Below, piece by piece: positions 26,101 through 38,800 of a stretch of DNA of 64,000 bases. Position numbers and translations under genes: made by a program. The notes beneath the pieces are model-generated. The model searched no databases. It saw only the letters and a list, made by a program, of their open reading frames with translations, and had not been told where the DNA came from. Every line of letters begins with the position of its first letter. Position 1 is the stretch's first letter. Source of the DNA: Haemonchus contortus (taxonomy: Eukaryota > Nematoda > Chromadorea > Rhabditida > Trichostrongylidae); the NCBI GenBank assembly GCA_000469685.2, contig LS997567.1:2426663-2490662 (forward strand), given 5' to 3'.

Positions 26101-28433
26101 CACCATCCTCTAGATAACGGTTTAAAACCTGGAAATCTCTTCTTGATAGCATTTTGGATTTCAACCGTTTCAATCTTCTAATTTTTTGCGGTGTATCTCA
26201 AGCCATTGCTTCGTTCTTAGGTCAGTTTTTGAGTAAAGAATGTCTATTGTTTTGTGTGCAGGCCAAAAAACCATTAGCGACAGGCATTTGTACATAGGTC
26301 AGCACAATGAATTGATTTACTGCATAGATACTTGGTGTACTAGTTATTCTGCTAATGTTGTATTTGAAAGCCCCAGCTCTGCTATGCAACCTGTGAAAGG
26401 TCCCATTTTAAATTCACTTCAGGATTTCAGCTCTTGAGGAATACCATAAGCATCATCTCTGAAGAGTTCCTCGGCTGCTCCCCATGTTCCCTACCCGCTA
26501 CCCCCCTCCCCCGTGTTCCTCAGTTTCCTATGGGGGCGATTTGCCCATATTTGACCGTAATTTGCCTGATTTTTGATTGTATCTACTATTCTGTTGTATA
26601 GTGAGTGTGTTGTTTGTGATACGGTGTGACTAGTAAATAGACTTGTTATTGTCTGATAAACGTGGCCAATAGTTTCGGCCTAACGGGAGACGAGTGCAGC
26701 TGTTGACACCAGGTAAATAATGTCTATGGCGAGCGTGCGATGAGAGCAAAGCAGCCATCACATCCAGACCGCAGACACCCCATCAGAGGACTATATCATC
26801 CCCGATCATCCATCATCACGAATCATCACGATTCATCATCATCATTATCATCTCTTCCGCCTTGTATGCCGCCTTTGTCGTCGTAGATGCCGATGTTGGG
26901 AACAGAAGTCGGACGTAACGAAAGACACATGGCCGTTCGTTCGTTTCTCGTTCGTGCATTCCTATATATCAAATTTCAAGTCAACACAATTGTCTGGAAA
27001 ATGTTCTTTTAACTATGTTAAATCTCGCCCTAAATCCCAGCGCCTCCAACATTTCCGTTAGCCCCTTTTCGGACAGATTTGATGCTCGAATCCCATTCTT
27101 CGCTCTTACACTAACTATCTATTCATCGAGCCACCACCGGCCTGACAATTCATCAAACTCGAACGCCCGTTCACACTCGTCGATCTGTTCCAACTGCAAC
27201 CGCAACGTTCATAGATCGCTTCTCTCGTGTTACTTCTCAGTTTTCTTCTCGTTCCTGAGCTGACTGCACCAACATGAAAGCTCAACCTTGGCAATATGCA
27301 GTGCTGTTCCCTTCCGTTCCAGTTTCGAACTCCAAATAATCCCATGCGCTGTTGAGTAATCCTCACCAAGAGGAGAGGGAAGGAGGGCAGAGGGGAAGGG
27401 AAGGTGGAAAAAAAGAAGTAGTCGGTCGAAGGGGTGTGTGGGGATATGTAGAGATATATTATTATTAGCCGAACTAGTAAATATTAAGTTGCTTACCATA
27501 TTAAATTAATTTCTTCAAGAGGGTAGGGATCGAATGAATTCATTTTTTTCACCCTGATGGGTGAATTTCTCAGGGCTAAATAGAAATTACAAAATTATTC
27601 CAACCCCTTCACCACCGCACCTTCCTCAGACGCTCGACGCTTCCCGCAAAAGGGTAAGGGTGCATGGGCGAGGGGCCATATTCGGGTGGGGCGTTTATGG
27701 AATTGTTCTTAACCCTGCTCAACAATGACGGTTGGTGTATTCTAAAACTATTGTGATACGTCATCCATTGACAGCTTTTAAGCGCTTTCGCCATCGTGTT
27801 CACCATTTTCCAATCAGCCTTTTAAGAAACAAAACTGCCCACTTCCGGCCAATGTGTTAGAAAATCACCCACTTCTTTGAATATTTCCCAAACGGCCTCG
27901 TGTCTTCAAAGTTCTCAGCGATCCCTCTGGGCCTTCTCCTGTCAATCGTCTTTGATCGATGCGACAGTGAACTAGGTAAAAGTCGAACGTTCACACTCCC
28001 AGCATGTCCCATTTCGTTGAATTATTTCAAATCCAGTTAGAATTTCCTCTTCCCAATTCATATGATTGATGTTCACAATGGTATCCTACTTTGCTACTTC
28101 AGTAGGCATTGATTGTTTTTTTTTGGTACATTTTTATTCAGTCACTACATATTCCTCAAGTCTGTTCCTTTTCTTTACTGCTACTCAGCTTGATGTAACA
28201 GTAGTTAAGAAGCAATTTGTAATACCAGTAACAGAGGTGTTGTATAGTCTTGCAATGCTGGTGTAGGCATATGTTCCTTGTTTATAAGATTGCCAATTGT
28301 CGCCGGAAGCCGGAGACGACACACAGAGACGAAAAGAATTGGTGTTCAGGCTAAAGCGCGGAGGCGAGGCGAGCCAGCCTGATGTCGTTATAGTGTATAC
28401 ATCATTGAAAATTATACGATTTATTCCCTACAG
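20136..28433. other. Intergenic stretch, partly CT-rich, without a recognised gene
   Basis: Holds a CCAAT inverted repeat (20165-20247), a run of 11 G (22499-22509), one TTCCGATTTCCG (25547), and a CATCA-rich simple repeat at about 26800-26850. At 23.4-24.4 kb the sequence is less AT-rich and has a good acceptor (GTTTGCAG at 23397) followed by an open frame, but I recognise no protein. The minus-strand frame 25262-25810 (182 codons) is also unidentified. Confidence 0.4.
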
Positions 28434-29833
28434 CTGTTCTTCACAAGGGGCGGAGCCGTAAAAATTCATCTTTACGACGAGTAGATTTGACACTTGACGG
28501 GGAGAAGCTGCCGGAGAACGCGACGATGCTGAGGCTGAGTGGGATGAGTGCCGATTTCACGTACATACATCTTCGTAAGGGCGCTAATGAACTCGTAAGT
28601 GCTCTGTTGGACGACGACGACGTCGGGAATTTACCGCCGCACCGCAACGTGGCCATAGCCATCGGCGGCCAGCTGTGATGGCTTCCCCGAAAATCTCCTG
28701 AAAATTACATCTCGAGCTTAGCTCGATGTCTGCTGCTCCTGTTGCTCATCGCCTCTTTATAGAGCAGTTAATTGTGTTTGTCTCTTTTCGCTCTCCTCCT
28801 CCTCCTCTTCTTCCTTCCCAGCACGTCACCACGGACGGAATTCAGCCCGAGGACGACTAGGCCGTCTGACGGCGGCCCTCCCGACTTGTCGTATCAACAC
28901 AGCAGTGTTTCCGATTGCGTTCACCACATTGTCAGAGTTGATTGTGTAAGTGTGAGTACGTGTATTTGTGTCTGGGCTGTTCCGTATTTGTCGCCATCCC
29001 ATCTCCAGGATCCCATTCGCCCCCTGTTTTCCTCTCGCCTACACTCGATTTCACCTATTTTCACTGCCGAGTCCATTCATCACAGAAACATGCCATTTCC
29101 AGTAGCGACAGCCCTTGCCATCAATAGAAACTTCGCCACTGACCCCCTTTTGCTCAGTGTATTGATGATGCTCAAAATTCCGAAGCTTTTAGGGTCCCCT
29201 TCAAGTTATTCTTGTCTTCATTTCAAACGGCTGGACCACTGCCTCGGGCCCTTTACTCGGGAACTGCTTGAATTCTAGCTCGGCTGGCACGTTTCCAAAA
29301 AGTCCACTGAAAAATCATCGAAAAACGTGATTGTAGCGTGTTCAGCACAAATTTTGAGATTTCCCTGAATGTCCTTCGCCCACGCCTTTTTTGTGTATCG
29401 TAGTATCCAGGTGCTCAGTCCGGCCCTAAAGCTCTGGAACCAGCGATATTTCCCACTCTACCTTCTCATGAATTCCTCCCTTCCATGTTTCGATTTCCGG
29501 TAAAAAGCTTCTTTTTCAAATAGTAAGGGAACTTGGGGATCCGCCCTTGCTTCTATTTTGGCCCTGTCGGCAATTTTTTAGGTGGTCTACTGCAAAACTG
29601 TCAAAGGAAGAGATCGTAGTGTGGGCGCTGGCAATTTGGCAACATTGAAAACAATTCCAATACGTAGCGGACCATATGGGCTACTATTGACAACATATGT
29701 CAACTTGGATCAACGTGATTCTCGCTACCGTCCGGGAGGCAGACCACCCAAGTATGCTCCGAAGAACGTAGTTCCACCTCCAGTCCTGACATCGATCGAT
29801 ATAGCTTTTCCCCATGTGGATCGAAACCAGTAA
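28434..29833 (+). CDS. Unidentified gene, 3' exons (partial, two candidate last exons)
   Basis: After an acceptor (CCCTACAG) an exon runs from 28434 to 28594 and ends in a strong donor (CTC/GTAAGT). It reads VDLTLDGEKLPENATMLRLS, then ADFTYIHLRKGANEL. Two downstream segments join in the same phase 0. The first is 28822-28860 (CCCAG acceptor), reading HVTTDGIQPEDD and stop. The second is 29582-29833 (TTTTTTAG acceptor), 83 residues ending in FPHVDRNQ and stop, with the basic and proline-rich stretch YRPGGRPPKYAPKNVVPPP. The first exon starts in phase 1, so earlier exons must exist, but I could not find them. I do not recognise the protein. Splice signals plus residue composition are the only evidence. 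Confidence 0.35.
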
Positions 29834-32800
29834 AGGTCGAAATTGGGGCGAATCAACAGATGATGGGTACGCCCTATTCTTAGCAAATCACTTTTCGAAT
29901 GAACTTTGGGGTTTGAGGGAGGCCGCTCCTCAGAAATTCTTGGACTCTATTCATTTCCATTCTACTTGTTTTCCATTTCAGTACTTCTTGTAGTCTTACA
30001 AGTTACTAAACTTGCTTCTGATTTCCCTTTTCCCCAGTTTGCACGTGTTTTCTAAGCCAACTTAATAATTTTATTGAATTTTCATGTAGTGAACTGAGGA
30101 TAAACTGATGATGTCGCTCCTTTCATTCTACTCCATTTGTTTGGAGCTGCCATAAATTTACTGTTTAAAATGGCTGTTTCTAATGCATCTCTGACTGTAA
30201 AGTTACTTAAACAGCTTCTAGACGTTACTCTCATGGTCCTAGTTACTTACAAACGATCCATTTTCAAAAGTACTCATTAGCTGGTGAGCTTGAAAGCAAT
30301 GAAAGAACGACTGAATGTGAATACCAGCCGTTGAGCCCCATACTTATAGCTCATCTAAACCCATTGCATTATGAAAGCCGATAGAGTTGGAGTTTTTCCC
30401 GTCTGAGGCTGGCTTCACATGAGCCATTTCAATCGTCTCGCGTTGAGTTGGGCCATTGCATATAGCTCATCTCTGTGAAAGCTCTTGAGTATACAAAAAA
30501 ACATTACTCAAGAGGTTACCCCCATAATCTACAGAAGAGTCGGGGCTCTATTGCTTTTTAAGCAGCCCTTTCTGCTCCATTATCCTTCTCAATGTTAGCA
30601 CTCAAGTTATAAATTGCTTAGGGAGAATTCCCGAATGTACTCTTCATGAGCTCATTGATTTCTGTGAACTGCCTGCAGCAGTAAAGGGCACCAAGGGCAA
30701 CGGGGCCTGTTGTCCCATGGAGTGCGCCGTACATCTCATTTCATTTCACGGGTTTGTAATTACATTTATTATCAATCAAATGTAATATCTAATTATTATC
30801 TACGACCATATCTCTAGTACTTACTAGTATTTTTTGTCGCACGTGTGAGCCTTTCCTCTTGTCTGCTTCGACGGAAATCGGAAATCGAAGCTGATTTATT
30901 TTGATTTGGAGATTTTTCGTTTGTTCGTTCTCTAGAATGCTCCAAAGCATCATCCCAGTCTGGGAGACACATGAGTCGCTTTTGCCGATCAGAGATGTTT
31001 CAAATTGCCTAATAAATATTAAATATGAGCGCAATATCATTCTCATAGGCACATTGTGACAGATTTTCGATTTTGGCATTCATCCAAAAGCCCCAGACAT
31101 TCTTTGATGAATCCTCCCGGATATTTTCTCACATTCGTACAATTTTGCCAGAAAGTGTGTGCCCCATATGTTTGCTGGATTCGAATCGTTCAAATTAGCC
31201 TGAGGCTGAGCTAATTGAAATTCTGTTTTTATGCGTTGTGTTGTTGATGTCACTGAGATGTTACAACTGAGCATCGACATAAGTAAGGAACTGACAGGTC
31301 TCCTGAAAGGATCCCATCAGTCATACGGATCGTTAGGATCAAATGGCCCCTTTTGCTTGATGTTTGTTTGAGGGCTGGAAAGCAGAAGGTACGGGGAAAA
31401 GTGCCTCGCTGTTATTCCTGTCATTTATTTCGTTGGAGCTCTGAAAAGATAGACGATTTTAAATGTGAGCCCTTTAAATACGCCGCTTTGGCGATCGCTT
31501 CGTCTCATTCTCGCTCTGCTCGGTGTTTTTTCGCATTGTCCGCCCGCGGCTGTTCTTTTTTGACATGTTTAGTCTTCATCTATAGTGGCGACCATTTGTC
31601 AAGAGTCCGGAGCAAGTTCGCCCCCACTAGACTGAGCAGCGGCCTCGTCGGTGGCCAGCAGTGGTGGCAGCAGCAGTTCTGCCGTTTCCGTCATCGCCAA
31701 CGCCCTACTGGTATGGGGCCTCGGTCTGTCCCACCAACGCCCTTCGTGCCCTGTTGCCGAGCCGATCGGGGGATTCTTTAGCCTCCCACGAGCCCAAGTG
31801 TTATAATCTACGCAACATATGACACATACACAATCGCACATACACGCATACGCTCCCGAAAGCTGCGTAATTGTAATCTGTCGCCAATTTGCTCACAATA
31901 TTTCAACCCCATTGAGCCATTGATCCCTTGCCATAGCCCATTTCAAGGACATCATAGCCGTCGTCCCAGAATAACAACTAAGATGACAGCAATATCATGG
32001 CACCAAACAATTCCATTCCATCTCCAGCACCATTCCGGATAGGCTTACCGATCAACATTTTTGCACTATAAATCTATTTTTAAAAAGTCCACTTTCAAAA
32101 TTCGTAGGCTTTTCATCGTTTTTCTTCAGCACTCTTTAAATTCCAATTCAGTTTTCTTGATTGCCGCGATTCCGGGGGACCGACTGCCGCCGGGGCCTTC
32201 CTTCCACTACTACACACATACACCCGCTACTTGACGACAAGACGCTCTCGTCTAAATATAATTAGCATATTTTGAAGGGCGGACTGATCGACTGACTCAT
32301 GGGGGAAAACATATGAAATGCAATGCTTTTGTGTATGTGTTTGTGCTATTGCACGATGGCCCCGCCGTTGTGCAGGGCAGGGCAGGGGCTTTAGTGCACA
32401 GCTATGAACGTTGTTTATGGCACTTTAAGCTTTCGTCAGCCAAACTTCATCGGCATTATGAAGCTTGCATTTTCAACTTTACAAGTCCTGCAAAGAATGG
32501 GATCCGCTGATGAGCTTTACTGGTAAAAAGTAAGTAAAAACTAAGTTTTGCGATATGTTCGGTGTAGATGAGTACGCTGAATGTTTCTTTTCCAAAAATC
32601 CGATTTCGTAGAATCAATTTTGACTTTTAATCGATTAGTAATCATACCTCATACCTGCTTTGACACCTGACGGACTGAGTTTGAGTTACTTTAAAAAACT
32701 GAGCTTTCATTGAAGTTAGAATTTCTCGGATTTCTCGATTCAGCCTCTCTTTCCGAATTCTAACAACTGCTCTCAAACTGAATTCCTTTTTCGGATTTTG

Positions 32801-35800
32801 TCACTTTTTCCGTTTATTCCGTGCTCTAATTTTATGGGAAATCGCTGCACCTCGATATATCATGTTCTGGCCGCTCTGAAGTGCGCCACACATCTGGTTT
32901 ACCCTCAGAATTGTATGATTTTTTGATCTGTGTAGGCTTACTCAACGACTTGAAACTTACGTATATACGAGCAAGTGTTATTATGAAACCTGTCGAGTCC
33001 GATATCAGCAACCCGCCACTGAGGGATAGAGGAACAGGTTGGTCATGACATGATCGAGCTCCCTGATCGTGGTGTGATAGTGCACCACTCAGCGCTACCA
33101 TATCTCTGTCCATTTCTTGAGCTATGATAACTGAACTGTGAATCATCTTGATGAGAGCCCGAAAAATCAAAAGCACTCGAATTAATTGTAGGAAATGCCC
33201 AAAAATAGGATAGGGGTTTTTGGCATGTATGGATGTAAGAGTGTCATCGAGTGGACAGGAAAAAGTTGCAGCTTTCGTGGATTTTCTCGTCCGAAAACGC
33301 CGATTCTGTCTTTTCTTGTTTTAAAATCGTTGGTCAGTTGAACTTAAATTATATGATATTATAATATACACATATCAAAAGCTATTATATTATTATTACA
33401 ATCATTACTATGCTACTCTTATATTAAGTTGACACTACCTCCTTTTTTCCATATTGCCCCTTACTAGCTAATTTGTTTCCTTCTTGAGTATTTGCACATG
33501 AAATGAACTAAAATAAAACCTTAATTTCTTTTGATCTTCTAATTTTTGGTCGTTCTATGATTTCTTCGTTGTTCAAACAGCTGGTGAGCACTTCTCGATT
33601 GATTCTTTATCGCTTTCCCACTCATTCTCCAGCTGGTAATACACAAGCAGATGAATGGCTTTGATCTGGAGGTCATTCCGTTTACTCCAGTAAGTGGGTA
33701 GAATAGTATCGAGTAACTTCGAGTAGAGGCATTCTTTCTTCGGGAATCATACGCCAAATCGGTGTCACCCTACAAATCAGTCGTCAAGCTGATTGCTTAT
33801 CAGATGCATTGCTACTTGACCCCCTATCGATTCGTGGAAGTTCCAGAAGTGGCTACGTGGCCGTCCATTCCCATCTTGGAGCTTGGAATGACTTTTATTT
33901 CTCATTATTGGGCCACCATTTTCATTTCCATGCTAATTTCAATTTAATGTGCTGATGGATTACCCCTATTTTTTGGCCCCTGACTCTTTCACGAATTCCA
34001 GCTTCCCAAGAAGTGCCAGTTGGTTGGGGAGGGGGATCCTCTTTCCCCGTCAAGGTCATCCATAACATTTCTGGTGACGTATTCATGGTGTTCACGAATT
34101 CGCGCCTTGGACTCATTAATGCATTGTGTGCTCCCTCCCGATGCCCCTGCCTCGCCCCTGTCTCAGCCCCCTCACGCTGGTTTCAACAGAGGAAACGCTC
34201 TCAATAACACTCGTCCAGTTCACAGCAGCATCTTGGTCATCCTACTCGGCTATTTCCGTGCATAATTTGCTGTTTATGAGTTTTTACGAGTTGTTTACAC
34301 TTTGCTAGTACTCCTACTGATTGATATGATTCTGGTAAATTCGTATGCTCTCAAAAAGGGTCCTTTCCCATGACCATGGTCCAAATGATTTACTCAGTAA
34401 AACAGTCATTTGAGGGGATTGTGAGCGCTTTGAAAATGTACCACGCAGTGCTGGAAACTCGGAACTCGAGCCCAGTAAGTCCTTGTTTTTCATGAGCGCC
34501 CGCGCTCTGAGTCACATCGAGCGCATCCTGTTGTGCATGCGCTTATGTAAGTCCATGGCTAGAAAAGGGAAATGGCTCTCACCATGTACAATTGTCTAGC
34601 ATCTTTTTTGAAAGGAAAATTTCATTTTTTTTTCTCCTGACACGGATTACTGCGTTTGGTTGGGCAACAGGCTGAAGTCTCGGCCATCATCCGGCTCAGT
34701 AATGTGCCATGCACTTTCATTTCAAATAGCTAATTTCTCTGAAAGCATTTGATGACCACAAACCGCCCAGCCAGCTTATAGGAGCCATATGGTGTCTCCG
34801 TGCTATCAGACGAGCTGATCAACCCAGTCCCAGCTGGATGGGGAACGGCTGACAAGGCTGAAGGAAGAGATTTGGTCTTCCCTAAGAGCGCCTCCAGCAC
34901 CAGTGACTTGAAACTTCCACTCTTTACCTGCTATGAGTTACCCACGTTTGGTTTTTGCATTTTTGTTTACATTTGTATTTTAAAATATTTGCCATTTTTC
35001 GGGCAACTTGAAAACGTTTGTGCTTACATTCAGCAGCGTTGAAGGCGCGAGATTTCCAGAAGAGAATGGAAATTGAAGTGGTCCACTCCACCCCTTTCGA
35101 CGGGAAATTCAATTTGCTTTTTTTGTCTTCTTATCAGATCCGAGTATTTCACCGCCATCATCTGAAAACTCGTTTTCCAGAATAGCTATCCTTGAGCATT
35201 CAGACAGACATACACAGCAGAATCAGACGTCCTTTTAGCCCACATACGTCGTGGCCATTTTCAGAGGACCTCCCAGAAAAAAGTCCACTCAGAGCATAGT
35301 GAGATGGAGTGACGGGGAAGCGATGGGGGGCAATGGCGCTCAGCTAGCTGTCCTTTCGTGCGCGTCGCAAAGCTCTCGCCGAAGGTAACCCAATTTGTGC
35401 ATCATCACGCGTCCTCTTCCCCCTCTTTTCCGTTGCCTGCCGCCGTTGTGTTGAGAATGAAATGAGGAAAAGTAGGGTTGTACTGGGGTCCGGTCGGATG
35501 GCAACCAATAGCCCTACTGAACCCTCATGTAATGAATTCTCAACGAACACTTTCATTAGCCGTCACGACGATATCATCGGGCCCATCCGTCCCGGCCGAC
35601 GACGACGTACGTGACACTTATTTGATGCTGTTATTCTTTTTCTTAGACGACGAATAACATCAGAAGCGTCAGTTTGATTGACCGACAACATGTCCAACGA
35701 TTACTTACAAGTATGTCAAATATGGCAAGTAATCCGCTTCCTCTCCGTCAGTGTCAGTTAGTTCCTCCGCCTTCGTTCGTTTTTTTTTCGTTTCTGCTCG

Positions 35801-38800
35801 GCCCCGTCATGCAACTTCTTACCACCAGCTGCGACATGGGCACTTTTGTCCGATTCTGTCTTCTAAGGTCACCGCCATTTCAAAAAATGACCGCAGACGG
35901 GGACGGCTCCGAGATGAGAAGGGGCAGTCAGTCTTCAGGCGAAAGGCGCCCCCGTTACGAAATGCTTTCTCTCTGCCCACCTCCTTGTCACACACTATTG
36001 ACTTCATCAGTGCCACGTTCAACAAGTCGATATCTTATCGAGCAGTATACTTGTTGTTTGGTGTTCGTCGTCAATTTCTAAACAAAATGTCAGCAGAATG
36101 TTTCTCGCAATGCCTCTTGCCCAGCAATACATTCGGCAACGTTGTCTTCGTTCGATTTCCGTTCCCACTTTGCACTCCCATTTACTGTACTTCCTCATTC
36201 CAAAATCCAATCTTCTAACAGCCAATTCTACTCATTTTTACTCCCATACTTATCAAGTAATCGATTCATCTGTGTAGGACAGGATTAAAGATCGAAAGTC
36301 AACAGGGGGAACGTTCTGGATGGATTGATGAATCGAATAGTTGTGATTCAGAGCCTAGCGAGCCGGGCCGTTGCATGAATCACTTTTTATTCGTAATATC
36401 TATCTATTTGTGCAATGAGAAATCCTGACCATCGACTTGTTGTTTTCTTTTTGTTCAATCCCCTTTCATATCACCCGGTTTTGCCATTATTACGCGTCCG
36501 AGTTTTCTAGAGAATTCGATCTCAAACCTCGTTGCCGTCGTCATACTGTAGCTGGTCCGTCCGTGAACCATGAAAGGAATCTCATGCATTGTAAGCAGTT
36601 TCGTGCCGGGAAAAACCGATTATTCGCGTTTTTCCTACGGTCATTTCCATACTATTCTGAACTTTTGGTTGCTAAATGATATCCGAAGATATGAGCCAGA
36701 TGTCCGCCCTACTGCTATTTCGGGTAATCGTCCTCGTTTCCAGAAATTCTCTCGAAAAAAAACTTCGAAATCTCGGTGAAAACGACATTGATACGTTCTT
36801 CGACTAGCCCCCCTCGGCCTATCTGGCCGTTCCATCAATCGAAAATGAGCAGCCATTTCCTACGTATCCCCCCGCAGAGGGGAGCCATCATCATCATCAT
36901 CATCGTCGTCCTCGTCCTCGTCGTCATCGTCATTGAAACTCCCACAGACGCCTCTCTGTCTGAGCTCGAACAGACCCTTGCTCATTTCTCATTCAGTAGC
37001 GTTATTTGCCTCGTTCGTCTCATGACCACACAATTCTTCATCACCAGTTCAAAGCCTCTTATTATTCTCTCCATCATGGCTTCTAAAAGGAGCTCTAGCT
37101 CTTGCAGTTTGCTTTTTCTTCGTAGGACCGACCGATGGGATTCATTGAATAATTTAATAATGGGCCAACTCGAATAGCTTGACCGGTTGTTCTGGACTTC
37201 ACGGGAACGTGCTCATTGTGTTTATGAGACGTCAAAAACTTTCTCAAAACTTTGGCTGAAAATTTAAAAAAGAAAGTTTTTAGAAAACCTTGAAAATCAC
37301 TTCGCTTGAGCTGGAAAGTTCAGGAAGCTGCTCAGACTGTCTCTCAGTACTACATTGACTACTGCCGTTCCTGAAATAGTAACTTGAGGTTTGGTAATGT
37401 GAAGGGATTATTGAGTTAGCTCCACTGAGTGGGCATCAGTAAGCAGTAGTAGTAGCAAGTGGGAAAGAAGCAGAAACTGGCTGGTCCATTCAGGTCGTGG
37501 TCCCGATTAATCTTGTTAGGGCCAACTATGGATCAATCCCGATTATTGAGAGGCCCAATAGGTAAGCCTGACATGCCCTGACATACACCACACCAAATAT
37601 GAATTTCATTATCACTGTTTAGGGCCTTATAGAGGGCCCAAACGCTTTGTATTGCAGGTAACACCTCCTCCTTAAGTTTGAGTCGATAGCAGAAGGGAAA
37701 CGGGCGAAAAACCTCTCTGTCAAACTCAACATTCAGACAAAAACTATTACGACTGTCTGAGGTGTTGGAGGCTGTTGGGAAGTAAGTGTCGTCTATGACT
37801 CAGAGCCTCCTTCCCCTTGAGCGCGACCCTGCTCTTTACGGACTACAACTAAGCGCGGCCCTGTCCCTGTCGAGAATTCTTATCGACCGCTTGACGGTTT
37901 CTGGAATATCAGCTAACTTGCTGTTACTGTTTAAACTAATATTACTGGAATTCGTATCAAAAAGCATGCGAACACTAGTAAGGGAGCGTTGGCGATTTCT
38001 GAAGCAGAATGCTCTCGGAATCATTGGTTAGTTCGGGCTTTTCTTCTCCGTTCCTCATTAGCCTCCCGAGGAACGCGGCAAGAACCCATCACTCCGCCTC
38101 CTCCTCGTCGCCTTTTCACAATTTTTTCTCTCCTATAGGCACTCTAGTTTGTTTGTTCCCTCCTTTCCCTGTTGTCAATTACCTGTCCGTGGTTATTCGA
38201 TCTGCTTTGGCGTAGGAGTTCCGATCAGCTGATCGGTCGATGGATGAGCTCTGACTTCGTAGTTCTTGGCCAAGGGACCAAAGAGCTATCCTAACGTGAA
38301 GATCGTATTAGCTGGAACATGATACACACCCAACGGCCATTGTTTTCCGCCTTTCGACGTTCGTGACCAGCATCAACAAATCCTGAAATAGATTACGATG
38401 TGTTGCTTAAATTTCTTGTGAATCATGGCATTACTAGTACAGAAACCATTTGAAGTAACAAACAAAGTCAGATCTCATTCGGTGGTTGTTTCAAATAACA
38501 GCTAACGGAAGTAATAAGTGGTTTACTCCAACTATCTCCTACTTACTGCTCAAGTAACTTTTTTGTTCTCAAGTTGGGGCCAGCTAGCCCTCCTGCAGCT
38601 TGTCTTTAGCTACATCCACAGGTGGCTGGCCTCAGTTCGGGTTTATGTTTGCCTTCCATTTTTAGTCATCGGCCGATTTCCTTGCTGTCTGCAAAATTAA
38701 TCATCCTTTTCTTATGCTAGGCCGAATCTGCCCCCAAATACAAATGGGTTCGAAGCTCAAGCCAATACCCAGTTAACTCAGAGTAGCAATTAAGTTGTTA

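Noticed and set aside
30789..31280. Two minus-strand frames in the same register separated by a single TGA, looking like one 163-codon gene with a stop
   Set aside because: No family motif and no reason to invoke read-through; such one-stop stretches are expected by chance at this scale.
31620..31720. Ser/Gly-rich frame (SSVASSGGSSSSAVSVIANA) resembling a transcription-factor linker
   Set aside because: A stop codon lies immediately upstream in frame and no acceptor fits; no DNA-binding domain is visible nearby.
36841..36934. Trinucleotide array considered as a CRISPR-like or satellite array
   Set aside because: It is a simple microsatellite without unique spacers, in a eukaryotic genome.
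36776..37177. 133-codon frame with a run of Ile/Val resembling a membrane segment
   Set aside because: The run is the translation of a CAT/CGT microsatellite.
37786..38031. 81-codon plus-strand frame with Leu-rich helices ending LKQNALGIIG
   Set aside because: Composition is protein-like but no family, upstream exon or downstream continuation could be found.
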